From Opisthocomus hoazin (taxonomy: Eukaryota; Chordata; Aves; Opisthocomiformes; Opisthocomidae): 64,000 bases of DNA. The stretch is taken from NCBI RefSeq assembly GCF_030867145.1, contig NC_134439.1:7911379-7975378 (forward strand). Direction: 5' to 3'. The notes beneath the pieces were generated by a model. It searched no databases. It was not told the origin of the DNA and saw only the letters and a program-made list of their open reading frames with translations. Position numbers and translations under genes: made by a program. This document shows, one piece after another, positions 10,831-23,872 of this stretch (position 1 is the first letter of the stretch; each line of letters starts with the position of its first letter).

Positions 10831-13800
10831 AGAGCTTTGCTAGCAAAAGGTGCTACTCTGGGTGGAAAGAAGGCACGGCCCCTGAGTGCGTACTCCCTGA
10901 CCCAGAAGCCATCCAAAATGATGGAGAAGTTGAAGAGAGGCTTCTTGGATCCCTCATCATGCTGGACGTGTCCCGGGCCCAGCACAGGAGGACCAGGCAC
11001 TATAGACTGTTCTCCAAAGGCTCTGGGCAATGGGAAAGCAGGTAGCTGGGGCAAAGCACAGCTCCCCTTCTAAGGGCACCCTGGCAGGAAGTGACAGGCG
11101 TTCGTGCACACTGGGATCCACACTGAGCTGAAGTGCATGTGGAGACCAGCGTTTCTGTTAGTGTGTGAGAAAGTCGGAACACCACCTCCCAGACCCACGA
11201 GCACAGCGTCTGGAAATGGCTCAGTGGGGAAGAAGAAGGAAGAAATGAGCAGGACAAGGTACTGAGAAGGCTAATGCAGAACCTCTGCCCGCACTTCTCA
11301 GTGACCATCCACCCTTCCATTCCTCTCAGGCTCAGGACATCTCTCTTCTTCACGTGCCTCATTCCCTTTGCCTCCTGCTGATTCTCTCTCTTCTGTCTCT
11401 GCTTCTCACACACTCCAATCTGATACGGATTGAACTCTGACTGTCACTCCAGAAGGCTTCACTGCTAGCGCACACACACTTACAGTCCCTCAGAAAGGAC
11501 AGCTAAGCTAAAACTTCTTTGTAGTCACCATAGCTGCTTTTCACAGATTCCAGAAGAGCTGCTCTCCAAAGCCACCTCTCTGAACAAAAAAGGGCTTAGC
11601 ATAATACTAAGCACAGAGGGACCAGCTCAATCCAAGAAATGCAGTGAATGGCTGTTTTCTGTCAGGAAATTATGCTGCAGGAATTTCCCCAAAAAATGCA
11701 AAGGAGACACCCCTGAGGTGGAGGGAAAACAGACAGGAAAAACAATGTCACAGCTTATGGCATGGGTGGGAAGCTCTCTGAGCAGGACTTCTTCCCCAGT
11801 CTCTAGCTGATGGGTCTTTTTTACAGGCTGAGCATTTGGCTGATGTCCAGGTGCAAGCCTAGGAAGAGATTTTCCTTCCTCGGGCTGTTTTGGCTACAAC
11901 ATAAAGCCACAAGAGCAGTCACGTCTTACAACAAGGGATCCCTTCTACAACAGTGCGATGCAGAGAAGACTGAGGGAAGAATACGAGCATGACAAGCCAG
12001 TCGCATACATCTTTTGAACACTCATTGCCATACTGCACTTAGCTTCAGCTCAGGGGGTTGGATGGAGCCTGGCGGCGTTCTGGTGGCATCCCTCAATAGC
12101 TCTCCCACAAGTCCAGGCCCTGCGTGAACCTGACGGTTTCATTGGGCTACTTTGCTCCTTGCTCAAGACCCTGGGTCTGATCTCAGACACAAAAGTCACA
12201 CCAGCATGCTGTTAATGACAGTTGTCTTTGCTGCACAGGCTGCGGAGCCAGAGATCCAACCTCACCACAACCGCAACACGCTACTGCTGGACAAGCTGAG
12301 GTCTATAAGCAAACAGTGCTGGGGAGGGAAACACTCCACAGGGAACACACACCAACACACACCCTCCTTCTGTGTGATGCTACATGCGGTGGGTAACCAT
12401 GTGGCCTCAGGAGAGGGACAGCTGGTGCCGTCCTGCAGCTTGGCATCCCGCACATGGAAAAGCATCTGGGAGTTCTCCACAGACAGCACAGAGGAGAACC
12501 TCTCTGAGTTTACCCAAGGTTTCCATTTACCCATGCACAGCAGCATCGCAGAGGCCTGCGTCCGCACCTCCTCTTTCTCCAATCCTGGCTAGCCTCAAAG
12601 ACACATCTCACCAAAAGCTGCAAGTCCCACCAGGACTGCCAGAAAATACAGGAGTGCGTCATGCTTTCCCTTTCACACACTGCCCACAGACTTCCGAGAA
12701 AGAGGGTGTTGGTGCTTGCAGGTTCCTATCTTCTCCTTCCTCTGCCACCTGAAAGCAGCCTCCCAACCTCCCTGTGGGGAGTGGAGAAAATCTCTTCAGC
12801 TGCTGCTCCAGACAGACCTCCTCACATCCCCACGCTGCTGACCCAGGGAGGCTCTCTAGAGAGATGACAGACTGTCACTCATCCCAAGGAGACGAATCAA
12901 GTTGCAATCTTTGCTACACCACAGTTTCCATAGAACCAGGGCCGGGGTTTTCAGCACTTGGAGAGTATTACTTGAGCAGTGTGGCAGCAGCTGGGCTTTT
13001 AACAGCTCCCAAAGTCAGAAGGTGTTTGAGCATCCCCTCAGGCAGACACACCTGCTGGAGAAGTGCTACCTCCAAACTCACCGTCACATGGTCAAAGGGG
13101 TCTTGGCCACCTCAAAATTTATGTAGTAGGCAAAGGAACAGATCATACAGTCCACTGTCAGGCAACAGAAGGCTGCCAAGAACCTTGCAGCACCTTGCGT
13201 CTCATGGTGATCTCAGTGACCCCAAACATTCCGTGTTTAGGGAGGTGTCCGTGATCATTTTCTCTGGCCGTATGGTACCCAGCTGGGCACGAGGTCTGTG
13301 TCCTGGGAGTGGAAAAGGCCCCCTTCAAGACCACTCCTGTTCACCTCTGCTATAGGTACAGTCTGAACTGATACAGGACCAGGCAGAGACAAAACATCCC
13401 CAGGGTCTGGCTGGACCCAGGACTCTCTTCCCAAAGGCCTCTTTCCAGCTGTGACAAAGCTCTGCTCTTCAACACCTCATCTCTGCTTGGCTAATTTCAT
13501 AGCGATTGACTCCTGCGGTACGAACTTGACTTCCTCTCAGCCTCCCCAAACTGTTTTTACAGCAAGTGTCTGCTTCAGGCACTCGTTCAGTCTCCAGGAC
13601 CTCACATCATCCACACGGACAGAATAGGGCTCATACACCCTGGGGAAAAAAACAGGCCCCAGGCATGCTCCTGGTGACCTGCAGAGCTTGCACAGGGAGA
13701 GAATGTGACAAATGCGTCCACCAAAATGTTCCCAACAGCATTGTTAGTGTTGCAGTAGGGTCCAACACTCCCAGCAGAAGCCCACCTGCATGCAACAAGG

Positions 13801-14235
13801 AGCAACCATCAGAGAGAGGTGGGAGGAGCAAGAGAAAAGGGTGTGGCATGTCATCTTACCCGGGAGTCCTTAGGCATGTGGACGAGAAGCAGGAGAGCGG
13901 TGCCTAGTTCCTGGCAACTTTGCCACAAACAAGCCCACAGGAATGACCCAGGTGCACATCACCTGCCTGCACGGGATGCCACCAGCACCTGAGCTGAGTC
14001 TTGTGCCTGCGATGACGTCTTTCTTCCCCAGAAAGCCAAGGGACTCTCATTCTGGAAATTACAGAAGCCTTCCTATGGGGAAGCACGTGGCATGAGCCAG
14101 GAAATGAAAAGGCAGCAGCACAGGAAACCAGGACACAGCCCATGCCATTAGCTGAGACGCTTTGCGTTTGACGTGAACTTGTCAGAAAATTATTACTTCC
14201 CCAGAGGCTGCCTCTGGGCCTGAGGCAGTGCAGGA
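10831..14235. other. Mosaic spacer before gene 3
   Basis: Aligns with the distal B spacer, but with a deletion of about 260 bp near 11260 (equivalent to about 18530-18790) and many private changes, so it is older or less homogenised than the later units. It includes the block starting GCTGATGGGTC (11807) that unit 1 lacks and the B-only block at about 12600-13600. There is no receptor fossil and no supported gene. Confidence 0.6.
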
Positions 14236-14239
14236 CTAC

Positions 14240-14247
14240 TATAAAAG
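14240..14247 (+). promoter_or_regulatory. TATA box of gene 3
   Basis: Consensus TATAAAAG, 59 bp before the exon 1 donor at 14306/14307. Upstream blocks conserved in all nine genes are CCATTAGCTGAGA (about 90 bp upstream) and CAGAAAATTATTACTTCC (about 55 bp upstream). Confidence 0.85.
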
Positions 14248-14617
14248 GCAGCCCAACTCTCAGCTCTCTCATCTGCTTCTCTCGCCTCCTTCTCATAGGG
14301 AATCAGGTGAGTGTGAAGCCTCTTCTCCTCCTGCTCCAAGATCAGGTCTTTCCCCAATGTCTGTCTCAGCTGACAGGGGTTGTCCCAGCCCTGGGCTGGG
14401 AGCTGTGTCTCATGGTAGAGGGAAGGGCAGAGAACGTCTTCCACTGGGAGAGCCTGGCACTTAGCTGCAGTGACTCTTCTGCTTTCAGCTGGACAGCCTG
14501 TGCTGGGCAAGTAGGGACCTTGGCTTCCCCATGGTCAGGCGCAGTGCTGCTGCTCATGTGTCCCTGTTTTCTGCTTCCCCCTGCCCTCTCTCACAGGTGC
14601 CCCTCCAGCCCAGAGAC

Positions 14618-14923
14618 ATGTCCTGCTGCAACCCGTGCCTGCCATGCCAGCCCTGCGGCCCAACCCCGCTGGCCAACAGCTGCAATGAGCCCTGTTTCAG
14701 GCAGTGCCAGAGCTCCACCGTCGTCATCGAGCCCTCCCCCGTGGTGGTGACCCTGCCCGGACCCATCCTCAGCTCCTTCCCGCAGAACACCGTTGTGGGA
14801 TCCTCCACCTCCGCCGCTGCTGGCAGCATCCTCAGCTCTCAGGGAGTGCCCATCTCCTCCGGAGGCTTTGACCTCTCCTGCATTACCAGCCGCTACTGTG
14901 GCAGCAGATGTCAGCCCTGCTAA
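14618..14923 (+). CDS. Feather keratin, gene 3, B-type (NPCLPC class)
   Basis: First B-type gene. The 101-residue protein begins [10 protein letters not shown] and has Cys 3, 4, 7, 10, 13, 22, 26, 30, 88, 94, 98 and 101. Cys 4 is gained and Cys 74 lost relative to genes 1 and 2, so the total stays at 12. F27, E38, F54, N57, A68, S74 and Q99 mark the B class. The beta-sheet core is unchanged apart from conservative swaps. The leader intron is 14307-14596 (290 bp). The predicted protein is identical to that of gene 8, 36.7 kb away, although genes 4-7 lie between them. Function is inferred from the family: filament protein of barb and barbule cells. Confidence 0.96.
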   Translation: MSCCNPCLPCQPCGPTPLANSCNEPCFRQCQSSTVVIEPSPVVVTLPGPILSSFPQNTVVGSSTSAAAGSILSSQGVPISSGGFDLSCITSRYCGSRCQPC

Positions 14924-15228
14924 AGCTGCAGGAGATGTCCCCGGGCACGAAACTCCAAGACCTCAGAACATGGTGCTTGACAGAAGATAGAGCTTTGGGG
15001 CATTGCATTTAGAGCTTTGGGCCATTCTTCTGCTTCTGCTTCTTCTTCTACTCTGCTCTCTCTCTCCTTCCTATGCTGTCGCTGTCTCCCAGTGCCAGCC
15101 TGGCGGGGACGTGTTCGCCGCCCCCCCGTTGCAGGGGAAGCAGACGGAACCCCTGCAGAAGCTCCAGCACATCTCAGTGCCTGCCTCTGGCGCTCCCTGT
15201 GAGCCACCTCCTCTTCATTTTCAGACTC

Positions 15229-15234
15229 ATTAAA
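15229..15234 (+). promoter_or_regulatory. Poly(A) signal ATTAAA, gene 3
   Basis: ATTAAA 306 nt after the stop codon. The 3' UTR here includes a CTTCTGCTTCTGCTTCTTCTT pyrimidine tract (about 15028-15070) expanded relative to A-type genes. Confidence 0.8.
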
Positions 15235-16530
15235 GTTGTGCTGCATCCAAGCCCGGGCCTCCGAGTCCTCCTTTCTTCTGAGGCAAGTCTTCTAGTCTGC
15301 TCAGGAAAGAAGGTGGCTTTTTGGAGAGGGTTAGGGTGAGCAGAAAAGAAGACCCTTCCTCAGTCCCAGAGGAAAGAGAGGGGAGGACTCAGTGCACTGG
15401 GCTGCCTGCTGTGCCCCGTCCCTTGGAGCTGAGGAAGACATGCCTGGCTACTCCACAGGCATCGGGCAACAGTCAGCCTTGCTGCGTGTGTTCCCAGATG
15501 GGCTTGGAGCACCGGGCCCTGGAGAACGTTCTGTCAACAGAGAGCCCGTAAAACTGCTGTCCTTGAGGGAGGAGCCCATGGCAGCAGGAGGCCAAGGGAT
15601 GAGGTCAGCAGCCCCTCTGTCCCTTGGGAATGGGACGTCCTCTAGGCCTGGATGGAGCTGTGCTGGGGGAGGAGGCTCTAGTGGAGAATGGCTCCAAAGG
15701 GTGGCAGCAGTGGGCATCTAGAGACAATAACACCTGGTGACAGCCCACAACCTCATCCCCCCTTGCCTTCCTTTCCATTGCCACATCTCGGGTCCACAGC
15801 CAGCACGCACAAGCACAGGCACATGAGAGAGGTTCCTCATACGGTCCTGGAGCACCTGGCAGGGCCCAGCTGCTGTCCAGATTGGCAGGGCTGAGGCAAT
15901 TCACCAGTTAGTACTGGTATCGGCCACACAAATGGACTCACCACTCCCTGTGAATCCAACAGCCCCATGGGCACTGCAGCTCCAGGACAGCACACAGCGC
16001 CCAGAGACCCATGGCTGCTCTCTAGTCCTTGGTCTCCTCCAAGCCTGGGGCAGCTTGCCTCGGCTTCTGAGGCGGCACCACTGCCAGGCTCCAGCTCTGA
16101 TCCAGAAAGGTTCTGTGCAAGTGCAGTTACCCCCTTTGCAACACTAGCAATAGTCTACCATAGAAAGAACAGAGATTCTGACAGACGACTGGATATTTTT
16201 GACGAAAAAAATCTCGTCCCCTCACCCAGCAAGCAGTTCCCGAGGACTACTGCAAGCATGGCCCTGATCACAAGCACATCTCCTGCTTGGTTCGCACCCT
16301 TTTCAGTGCTGCACAGCTGAAGATGCAATTTGGGGTATGTGGAAAGGCTTTTAGCCTATGCGGAGATTGACACGTGCCTTAGGAGCTGTAAGAAGCTCGT
16401 CCTAGGAGCGAGGATGCTGGCTTCGCAAGTAGGGATGCTCAGGCTGTATGGGATGTGGATTATTGCCAAAGACTGATGGACATTTTGAAGGACCCTCAGC
16501 TCAGTGATGGCCAGCAAGCAAGGGGAAGAC

Positions 16531-16831
16531 GACTGTGTCAGTCAGCAGGCAACGCCAATGGTCTTCCTGGTGGCAAGGAAAGTCTGCCTCATTTTTGGCA
16601 CACCGGTGGTGGGGTAGCAAATCGCCACAAAGGAAGCCTGACGAGGAAGAAATGCGGTAAGGTCTGGAGGTACTTATTGCTCCACGCAGTGACAATGAGG
16701 AGGTGGTTGCCCATCAGGGTTAGAAGATACATGGAGAAGATAATGGCACCTGGGGCCACGTGCCCACCCAGGGAGGTCAGGAAGCCCAGCAGAAGGAGAT
16801 CAGTTACAGGTGTCCTGCTCTCCTTTGCCAT
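16531..16831 (-). pseudogene. Olfactory receptor fragment (unit 3), N-terminus to TM2/ECL1
   Basis: Antisense to the keratins. From an ATG at 16831 the frame reads an olfactory-receptor N-terminus: TDLLLLGF (compare the family's TEFxLLGF), a TM1 with LLTLMGNHLLIV carrying the family's Gly-Asn pair, then LQTLPHFFLVRL, matching LHTPMYFFLxxLS at the start of TM2. The frame is then lost. A shifted frame continues CYPTTGVPKM and RKTIGVAC, matching the family's CYxTTxVPKM and RKTISFxGC blocks, followed at once by a TGA (16542-16544). Nothing recognisable as TM3-TM7 follows. An intact receptor has about 310 residues; only about 100 remain. It cannot be functional. Confidence 0.85.
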
Positions 16832-19800
16832 GGCTCTAAATATTACAAAGGAGGTTATCTGAAAGTGAAAAAATAATCTGCCCGAAGGAAGACCCTAACT
16901 AATAAAAATATTACCCAGAGATTGCGAATAATCACCTGCATGATCATCCGCACTAAGCTTTTCTGTCCCCAGAATGCGCTCGCTTAGGACAAAAGTGAAC
17001 ATAAATGGATTATTAGAATGCCAGAAAAATGAAAAAGCATGGTGGGTTTTCTTCCACTTCATCTACGCCCGACCTGCAGCTCTCGACAGTTTAAAGAAGA
17101 CCATGGGAAATGTTTTTCAGATGTGATCCTTTTTGAGCCTGAGTCGTGCTATTGTCCCATGTGTGCTTTTATTCTCGCCAAGCATAATTGCAATTACCCA
17201 GTTCTCAGAAAGGCGTCAGATGGGAGTCTTGTCCATGTTCTTTCCTGGCTGTGCTCCTGGTCCCGTCCTCCATCTTCTTATTTCTTCCTTATGGTCATGT
17301 TTCTCAAAGGCTTCTTATTGTGCTGTATGGAGTAGCTTTGTCATGTCCTCTGGTGGGCTTGTCCCGGGCTGGATGCCAGATGCCCACCCACTCTTTCTCA
17401 AGCCCCCTCCTCAATAAGGCAGGGGGAGAAAAGAAGGTGAAAAGACTCATGGGTCAAGACAAAGACAGGGAGATCAAATACCAGGTACCCTCAAAACAGA
17501 CTCAGCCTGGGGAAGATGCATGTCAATTATTAACACTCAAAACCAAAATAAGATGGTGAGAAACAAAGACAAAAAACAAGATCAAAAAAAAACCCCAAAA
17601 CACTTTTAGGTATTTAGGTATGCTTTTCAACCATACTTGGCAATTTCTTTGACCTCTACCCTCAGCTCCAGGTAGCGAGTTAGACACTGGTCACCTTCAG
17701 GCAATCACCATCTCCCAGGTGCGGAGGAAGGTCTCCTGAAGGCACCGCTGGGCTTGAAAGCAGGCAATGCTCCCCACACTCTCCACCTGCCTGTACTTCC
17801 AGGCACATTCACTGTGCATACTCATCATCCAGGCAGTGGGCACCTTCCTGCTGTCCCCAGAGACCAAGGCTTCACTTCTTCCTCACTGAAACCCGCAAGC
17901 AGTGGCACTGGGTGGTTCACCAGTGCACTGAATGGTTTGGCCGTGCCAGGGCATGTCCATCTCCTCATCCTTCCTGGGATACCAGAGCCTTGTTTCAGGC
18001 AGAGTCTGTCCACCAACAGACCTCACTCACCAACAGGATCTGCAGCCAAATAGCGGAGGGCAGATCAGTGCCAGCAAGGGAGGAAAACTCACCCCGTGCT
18101 AAGCTTTGCTGGCCAAAGCTGCTAGGCTGGGTGGAAGGAAGGCACAGCCGCTGAGGGCGTCCTCAGGGACCCAGGAGCCAGCCAAGATGACGGGGAATCA
18201 GAAGGAGGATGTCACGTTCTCAGAGAGGCTCCTTGGATTCCTCACCGCAATGGAGGTTTCCCCGGCCCACCACATCAGGACCAGGCACTACAGACTGTTC
18301 TCCGGAGGCTCTGAGAGACGGGAAAGCAGGCAGCTGGGGCAAAGCACAGCTCCCCTCTAGGGGCACCCTGGCAGGAGGTGACAGGCGTTCTTGCACACTG
18401 GGATCCACACTGAGCTGAGGTGCATGTGGAGACCAGCGCTCCAGTTTGTGTGTGAGAAAGTCGAAACACCACCTCCCAGCCTCACGAGCAGAGCGTCTGG
18501 AAATGGCTCAGTGGGGAAGCGGAAGGAAGAAGTGAGCAGGAGAAGACATTTGCTCTTCTCTTGCGTGAAGCACTCCCTCTGTGGTTCTGCCTGCTCTGGT
18601 ACGGAAGAGTTTTTGTCCGTCAGGCAAGAGCCCACTGAACCTCTTCATGGAGGACAACCAGGGGGTGATTCTGCATGCAGTCATGTGGAAGAATCAACCC
18701 CTGAGCTCTCGACACATGCAATGTGCATCCAGCTTTCCAGCTGTCAGCGCAGACAAGGAAGCAGAGAAGATGTGAGCATGTTAACTGAGCGGGTTAATGC
18801 AGAACCTCTGCCTGCCTGCACCCTTCCATCCCTCTCATCCCTCTTCCATCCCTCTCAGGCACATCTCTGTTCTTCACACGCTTCAATCTCTTTACCTCTT
18901 GAAGATTCTCTCTCTTCTGTCTCTGCTTCTCACACACTCCAATTTTATACAGACTATGCACAGAGGGACAAGCTCATTCCTAGAAAAGCAGTGAAGAGCT
19001 GTTTTCTGTCAGGAAACTGGGATGCAGGGATTGCCCCCATCAAGGTAGTGGTGATTCCCCTGAGGTGGAGGAGGGACAGGAAAAGCAAAGCCAGAGCTTG
19101 GAGCATTGATGGGAATCCGGCTGAACAGGACATCTTCCCCAGTCTCTAGCTGATGGGTCTTTTTTTTTACAGGCTGAGCATTTGGCTGATGTCCAGGTGC
19201 ACGCCTAGGAAGAGATTTTCCTTCCTCTGGCTGTTTTGGCTACGACATAAAGCCACAAGAGCAGTCAAGTCTCACAACAAGGGATCCCTTCTGCAACAGT
19301 GCGCTGCAGAGGAGGCTGAGGGAAGAATACGAGCATGAAAAGCCAGTCGCATACATCTTTTGAACACTCATTGCCCTGCTGCACTTAGCTTCAGCTCAGG
19401 GGGTTGGATGGAGCCTGGTGGCTTTCTGGTGGCATCCCACAATAGCTCTCCCACAAGTCCAGGCCCTACGTGAACCTGACGGTTTCATTGGGCTACTTTG
19501 CTCCTTGCTCAAGACCCTGGGTCTGATCTCAGACACAAAAGTCACACCAGCATGCTGTTAATGACAGTTGTCTCTGCTGCACAGGCTGCGGAGCCAGAGA
19601 CCCAGCCTCACCACAACCGCAACACGCTACTGCTGGACAAGCTGAGGTCTATAAGCAAACAGTGCTGGGGAGGGAAGCACTCCACAGGGAACACACACCC
19701 ACACACTCCCTCTTTCTGTGTGATGCTGCAAGTAGTGGGTAATCATGTGGGCTCAGTGGAGGGACAGCTGGTGCCATCCGGCAGCTTGGCATCCCGCACA

Positions 19801-21583
19801 TGGAAAAGCATCCGGGAGTTCTCCACAGACAGCACAGAGGAGAACCTCTCTGAGTTTACCCAAGGTTTCCATTTACCCATGCACAGCAGCATTGCAGAGG
19901 CCTGCGTCCGCACCTCCTCTTGCTCCAATCCTTGCTAGCCTCAAAGACGCATCTCACCAAAGGCTGCAAGTCACACCAGGACTGCCAGAAAATGCAGGAC
20001 TGCGTCATGCTTTCCCTTTCACAAGTTGCCCACAGACTTCCGAGAAAGAGGGTGTTGGTGCTTGCAGGTTCCTATCTTCTCCTTCCTCTGCCACCTGAAA
20101 ACAGCCTCCCAACCTCCCTGTGGGGAGTGGAGAAAATCTCTTCAGCTGCTGCTCCAGACAGACCTCCTCACATCCCCACGCTACTGACCCAGGGAGGCTC
20201 TCTAGAGAGATGACAGACTGGCACTCATCCCAAGGAGAGGAATCAAGTTGCAATCTTTGCTACACCACAGTTTCCATAGGGCCAGGGCCAGGTTTTTCAG
20301 CACTTGAAGATTCTTACTTGAGCAGTGCGGCAGCAGCTGGGCTTTTAACAGCCCCCAAAGTCAGAAGGTGTTTGAGCATCCCCTCAGGCAGACACACCTG
20401 CTGGAGAAGTGCTGCCTCCAAACTCACCGTCACATGGTCAAAGGGGTCTTGGCCACCTCAAAATTTATGTAGAAGGCAAAGGAACAGATCATACAGTCCA
20501 CTGTCAGGCAACAGAAGGCTGCCAAGAACCTTGCAGCATCTTGCGTCTCATGGTGATCTCAGTGAGCCCAACCATTCCGTGTTTAGGGCGGTGTCCGTGA
20601 TCATTTTCTCTGGCCGTATGGTACCCAGCTGGGCACAAGGTCTGTGTCCTGGGAGTGGAAAAGGCCCCCTTCAAGACCACTCCTGTTCACCTCTGCTATA
20701 GGTACAGTCTGAACTGATACAGGACCAGGCAGAGACAAAACATCCCCAGGGTCTGGCTGGACCCAGGACTCTCTTCCCAAAGGCCTCTTTCCAGCTGTGA
20801 CAAAGCTCTGCTCTTCAACACCTCATCTCTGCTTGACAAATTTCATAGCGATTGACTCCTGCATATGAACTTGACTTCCTCTCAGCCTCCCCAAAGTGTC
20901 TTTACAGCAAGTGTCTGCTTCAGGCACTCGTTCAGTCTCCAGGACCTCACATCATCCACATTGACAGAATCGGGCTCATACACCCTGGGGAAAAAAACAG
21001 GCCCCAGGCATGCTCCTGGTGACCTGCAGGGCTTGCACAGGGAGAGAATGTGACAAATGCGTCCAGCAAAATGTTCCCAGCAGCACTGTTAGTGTTGCAG
21101 TAGGGTCCAACACTCCCAGCAGAAGCCCACCTGCATGCAACAAGGAGCAACCATCAGAGAGAGGTGGGAGGAGCAAGAGAAAAGTGTGTGGCATGTCATC
21201 TTACCCGGGAGTCCTTAGGCATGTGGACGAGAAGCAGGAGAGCGGTGCCTAGTTCCTGACAACTTTGCCACAAACAAGCCCACAGGAATGACCCAGGTGC
21301 ACATCACCTGCCTGCACGGGATGCCACCAGCACTTGAGCTGAGTCTTGTGCCTGCGATGACGTCTTTCTTCCCCAGAAAGCCAAGGGACTCTCATTCTGG
21401 AAATTACAGAAGCCTTCCTATGGGGAAGCACGTGGCATCACCAGGAAATGAAAAGGCAGCAGCGCAGGAAACCAGGACACAGCCCATGCCATTAGCTGAG
21501 ACGCTTTGCGTTTGACGTGAACTTGTCAGAAAATTATTACTTCCCCAAAGGCTGCCTCTGGGCCTGAGGCAGTGCAGGACTAC

Positions 21584-21591
21584 TATAAAAG
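21584..21591 (+). promoter_or_regulatory. TATA box of gene 4
   Basis: Consensus TATAAAAG; exon 1 ends at 21650 with a GTGAGT donor. Confidence 0.85.
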
Positions 21592-21960
21592 GCAGCCCAA
21601 CTCTCAGCTCTCTCATCCGCTTCTCTCGCCTCCTTCTCATAGGGAATCAGGTGAGTGTGAAGCCTCTTCTCCTCCTGCTCCAAGATCAGGTCTTTCCCCA
21701 ATGTCTGTCTCAGCTGACAGGGGCTGTCCCAGCCCTGGGCCGGGAGCTGTGTCTCATGGTAGAGGGAAGGGCAGAGAACGTCTTCCACTGGGAGAGCCTG
21801 GCACTTAGCTGCAGTGACTCTTCAGCTTTCAGCTGGACAGCCTGTGCTGGGCAAGTAGGGGCCTTGGCTTCCCCGTGGTCAGGTGCAGTGCTGCTGCTCA
21901 TGTGTCCCTGTTTTCTGCTTCCCCATGCTTCTCTCGCAGGTGCCCCTCCAGCCCAGAGAC

Positions 21961-22266
21961 ATGTCCTGCTGCAACCCGTGCCTGCCATGCCAGCCCTGCG
22001 GCCCAATCCCGCTGGCCAACAGCTGCAATGAGCCCTGTTTCAGGCAGTGCCAGAGCTCCACCGTCGTCATTGAGCCCTCCCCTGTGGTGGTGACCCTGCC
22101 CGGACCCATCCTCAGCTCCTTCCCGCAGAACACCGTTGTGGGATCCTCCACCTCCGCTGCTGTTGGCAGCATCCTCAGCTCTCAGGGAGTGCCCATCTCC
22201 TCCGGAGGCTTTGACCTCTCCTGCATTACCAACCGCTACTGTGGCAGCAGATGTCAGCCCTGCTAA
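21961..22266 (+). CDS. Feather keratin, gene 4, B-type (NPCLPC/V68 class)
   Basis: 101-residue B-type product with the [10 protein letters not shown] head. It carries two replacements seen in no other copy, I16 instead of Thr in the GPTPLANS segment and N91 instead of Ser in the ITSRYCG tail, plus V68, shared with genes 1, 2 and 9. The leader intron (21651-21939, 289 bp) ends in a distinctive CCCCATGCTTCTCTCGCAG acceptor region found elsewhere only in gene 9. All Cys positions of the B class are kept and there is no stop or frameshift, so the gene looks functional. The two private changes could be tolerated polymorphisms or early relaxation. Confidence 0.95.
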   Translation: MSCCNPCLPCQPCGPIPLANSCNEPCFRQCQSSTVVIEPSPVVVTLPGPILSSFPQNTVVGSSTSAAVGSILSSQGVPISSGGFDLSCITNRYCGSRCQPC

Positions 22267-22571
22267 AGCTGCAGGCGACGTCCCCGGGCACGAACCTCCA
22301 AGACCTCAGAACATGGTGCTTGACAGAAGATAGAGCTTTGGGGCATTGCATTTAGAGCTTTGGGCCATTCTTCTGCTTCTGCTTCTTCTTCTACTCTACT
22401 CTCTCTCTCCTTCCTATGCTGTCGCTGTCTCCCAGTGCCAGCCTGGCGGGGACGTGTTCGCCTCCCTCCCGCTGCAGGGCAAGCAGACGGAACCCCTGCA
22501 GAAGCTCCAGCACATCTCAGTGCCTGCCCCTGGCGCTCCCTGTGAGCCACCTCCTCTTCATTTTCAGACTC

Positions 22572-22577
22572 ATTAAA
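22572..22577 (+). promoter_or_regulatory. Poly(A) signal ATTAAA, gene 4
   Basis: ATTAAA about 306 nt after the stop codon, same context as gene 3. Confidence 0.8.
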
Positions 22578-23872
22578 GTTGTGCTGCATCCAAGCCCGGG
22601 CCTCCAAGTCCTCCTTTCTTCTGAGGCAAGTCTTCTAGTCTGCTCAGGAAAGAAGGTGGCTTTTTGGAGAGGGTTAGGGTGAGCAGAAAAGAAGACCCTT
22701 CCTCAGTCCCAGAGGAAAGAGAGGGGAGGACTCAGTGCACTGGGCTGCCTGCTGTGTCCCGTCCCTTGGAGCTGAGGAAGACATGCCTGGCTACTCCATA
22801 GGCATCGGGCAACATTCAGCCTTGCTGCATGTGTTCCCAGATGGGCCTGGAGCACCGGGCCCTGGAGAACGTTCTGTCAACAGAGAGTCTGTAAAACTGC
22901 TGTCCTTGAGGGAGGAGCCCATGGCGGCAGGATGCCAAGGGATGAGGTCAGCAGCCCCTCTGTCTCTTGGGGAAGGGACGTCCTCTAGGCCTGGATGGAG
23001 CTGTGCTGGGGGAGGAGGCTCAAGTGGAGAATGGCTCCAAAGGGTGGCAGCAGTGGGCATCTAGAGACAATAACACCTGGCGACAGCCCACAACCTCATC
23101 CCCCCTTGCCTTCCTTTCCATTGCCTCATCTCGGGTCCACAGCCAGCACGCACAAGCACAGGCACATGAGAGAGGTTCCTCATACGGTCCTGGAGCACCT
23201 GGCAGGGCCCAGCTGCTGTCCAGATTGGCAGGGCTGAGGCAATTCACCAGTTAGTACTGGTATTGGCCACACAAATGGACTCACCACTCCCTGTGAATCC
23301 AACAGCCCCATGGGCACTGCAGCTCCAGGACAGCACACAGCGCCCAGAGACCCATGGCTGCTCTCTAGTCCTTGGTCTCCTCCAAGCCTGGGGCAGCTTG
23401 CCTCGGTTTCTGAGGCGGCACCACTGCCAGGCTCCAGCTCTGATCCAGAAAGGTTCTGTGCAAGTGCAGTTACCCCCTTTGCAACACTAGCAATAGTCTA
23501 CCATAGAAAGAACAGAGATTCTGACAGATGACTGGATATTTTTGAGGAAAAATTCTCGTCCCCTCACCCAGCAAGCAGTTCCCGAGGACTACTGCAAGCA
23601 TGGCCCTGATCACAAGCACATCTCCTGCTTGGTTCGCACCCTTTTCAGTGCTGCACAGCTGAAGATGCAATCTGGGGTATGTGGAAAGGCCTTTAGCCTA
23701 TGCGGAGATAGACACGTGCCTTAGGAGCTGTAAGAAGCTCGTCCTAGGAGCGAGGATGCTGGCTTCTCATGTAGGGATGCTCAGGCTGTATGGGATGTGG
23801 ATTATTGCCAAAGACTGATGGACATTTTGAAGGACCCTCAGCTCAGTGATAGCCAGCAAGCAAGGGGAAGAC

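Larger units (their letters stand above)
14240..21583 (+). repeat. B-type tandem unit 3 (7344 bp, contains gene 3)
   Basis: Reference B unit, measured TATA to TATA. Order: gene; proximal spacer shared with A units (about 15250-16130); B-only block of about 1.45 kb with the antisense receptor fossil (about 16130-17610); distal spacer shared with A units (about 17640-19120); a block beginning GCTGATGGGTC and ending before 19450 that unit 1 lacks but the spacer before gene 3 has; an exon-like antisense region (about 19450-19930); a B-only block (about 19940-20950) with a frame-conserved but unexplained open stretch; and promoter-upstream DNA (about 20960-21583). No other gene is recognisable. 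Confidence 0.9.

Noticed and set aside
12774-13355. 193-codon + strand open frame, recurring at the same length in the other B units (e.g. 20120, 27462, 34810)
   Set aside because: Recurrence only reflects near-identity of the units. Composition is Ser/Pro/Arg-rich as expected for chance frames, no motif is recognisable, and unit 8 changes its length by an in-frame deletion in low-value sequence.
14920-15246. 108-codon minus-strand frame across the keratin 3' UTR (MQHNFNES...)
   Set aside because: Antisense of the 3' UTR and pyrimidine tract; Glu/Arg richness comes from the CT-rich tract, and A-type and gene 8 copies do not keep it.
16319-16375. VCGKAFS, a zinc-finger-like word on the + strand near the receptor fossil
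   Set aside because: A single CxxxF-like word with no C2H2 spacing, no His pair and a following stop. Coincidence.
16455-16862. 135-codon + strand frame (MDYCQRL...) present in all B units
   Set aside because: It is the antisense shadow of the olfactory-receptor fragment.
18391-19149. 252-codon + strand open frame in units 3 and 4
   Set aside because: It depends on a 5-bp spacer deletion; units 5, 7 and 8 give a shorter frame, and unit 6 breaks it with another indel. Not conserved as protein.
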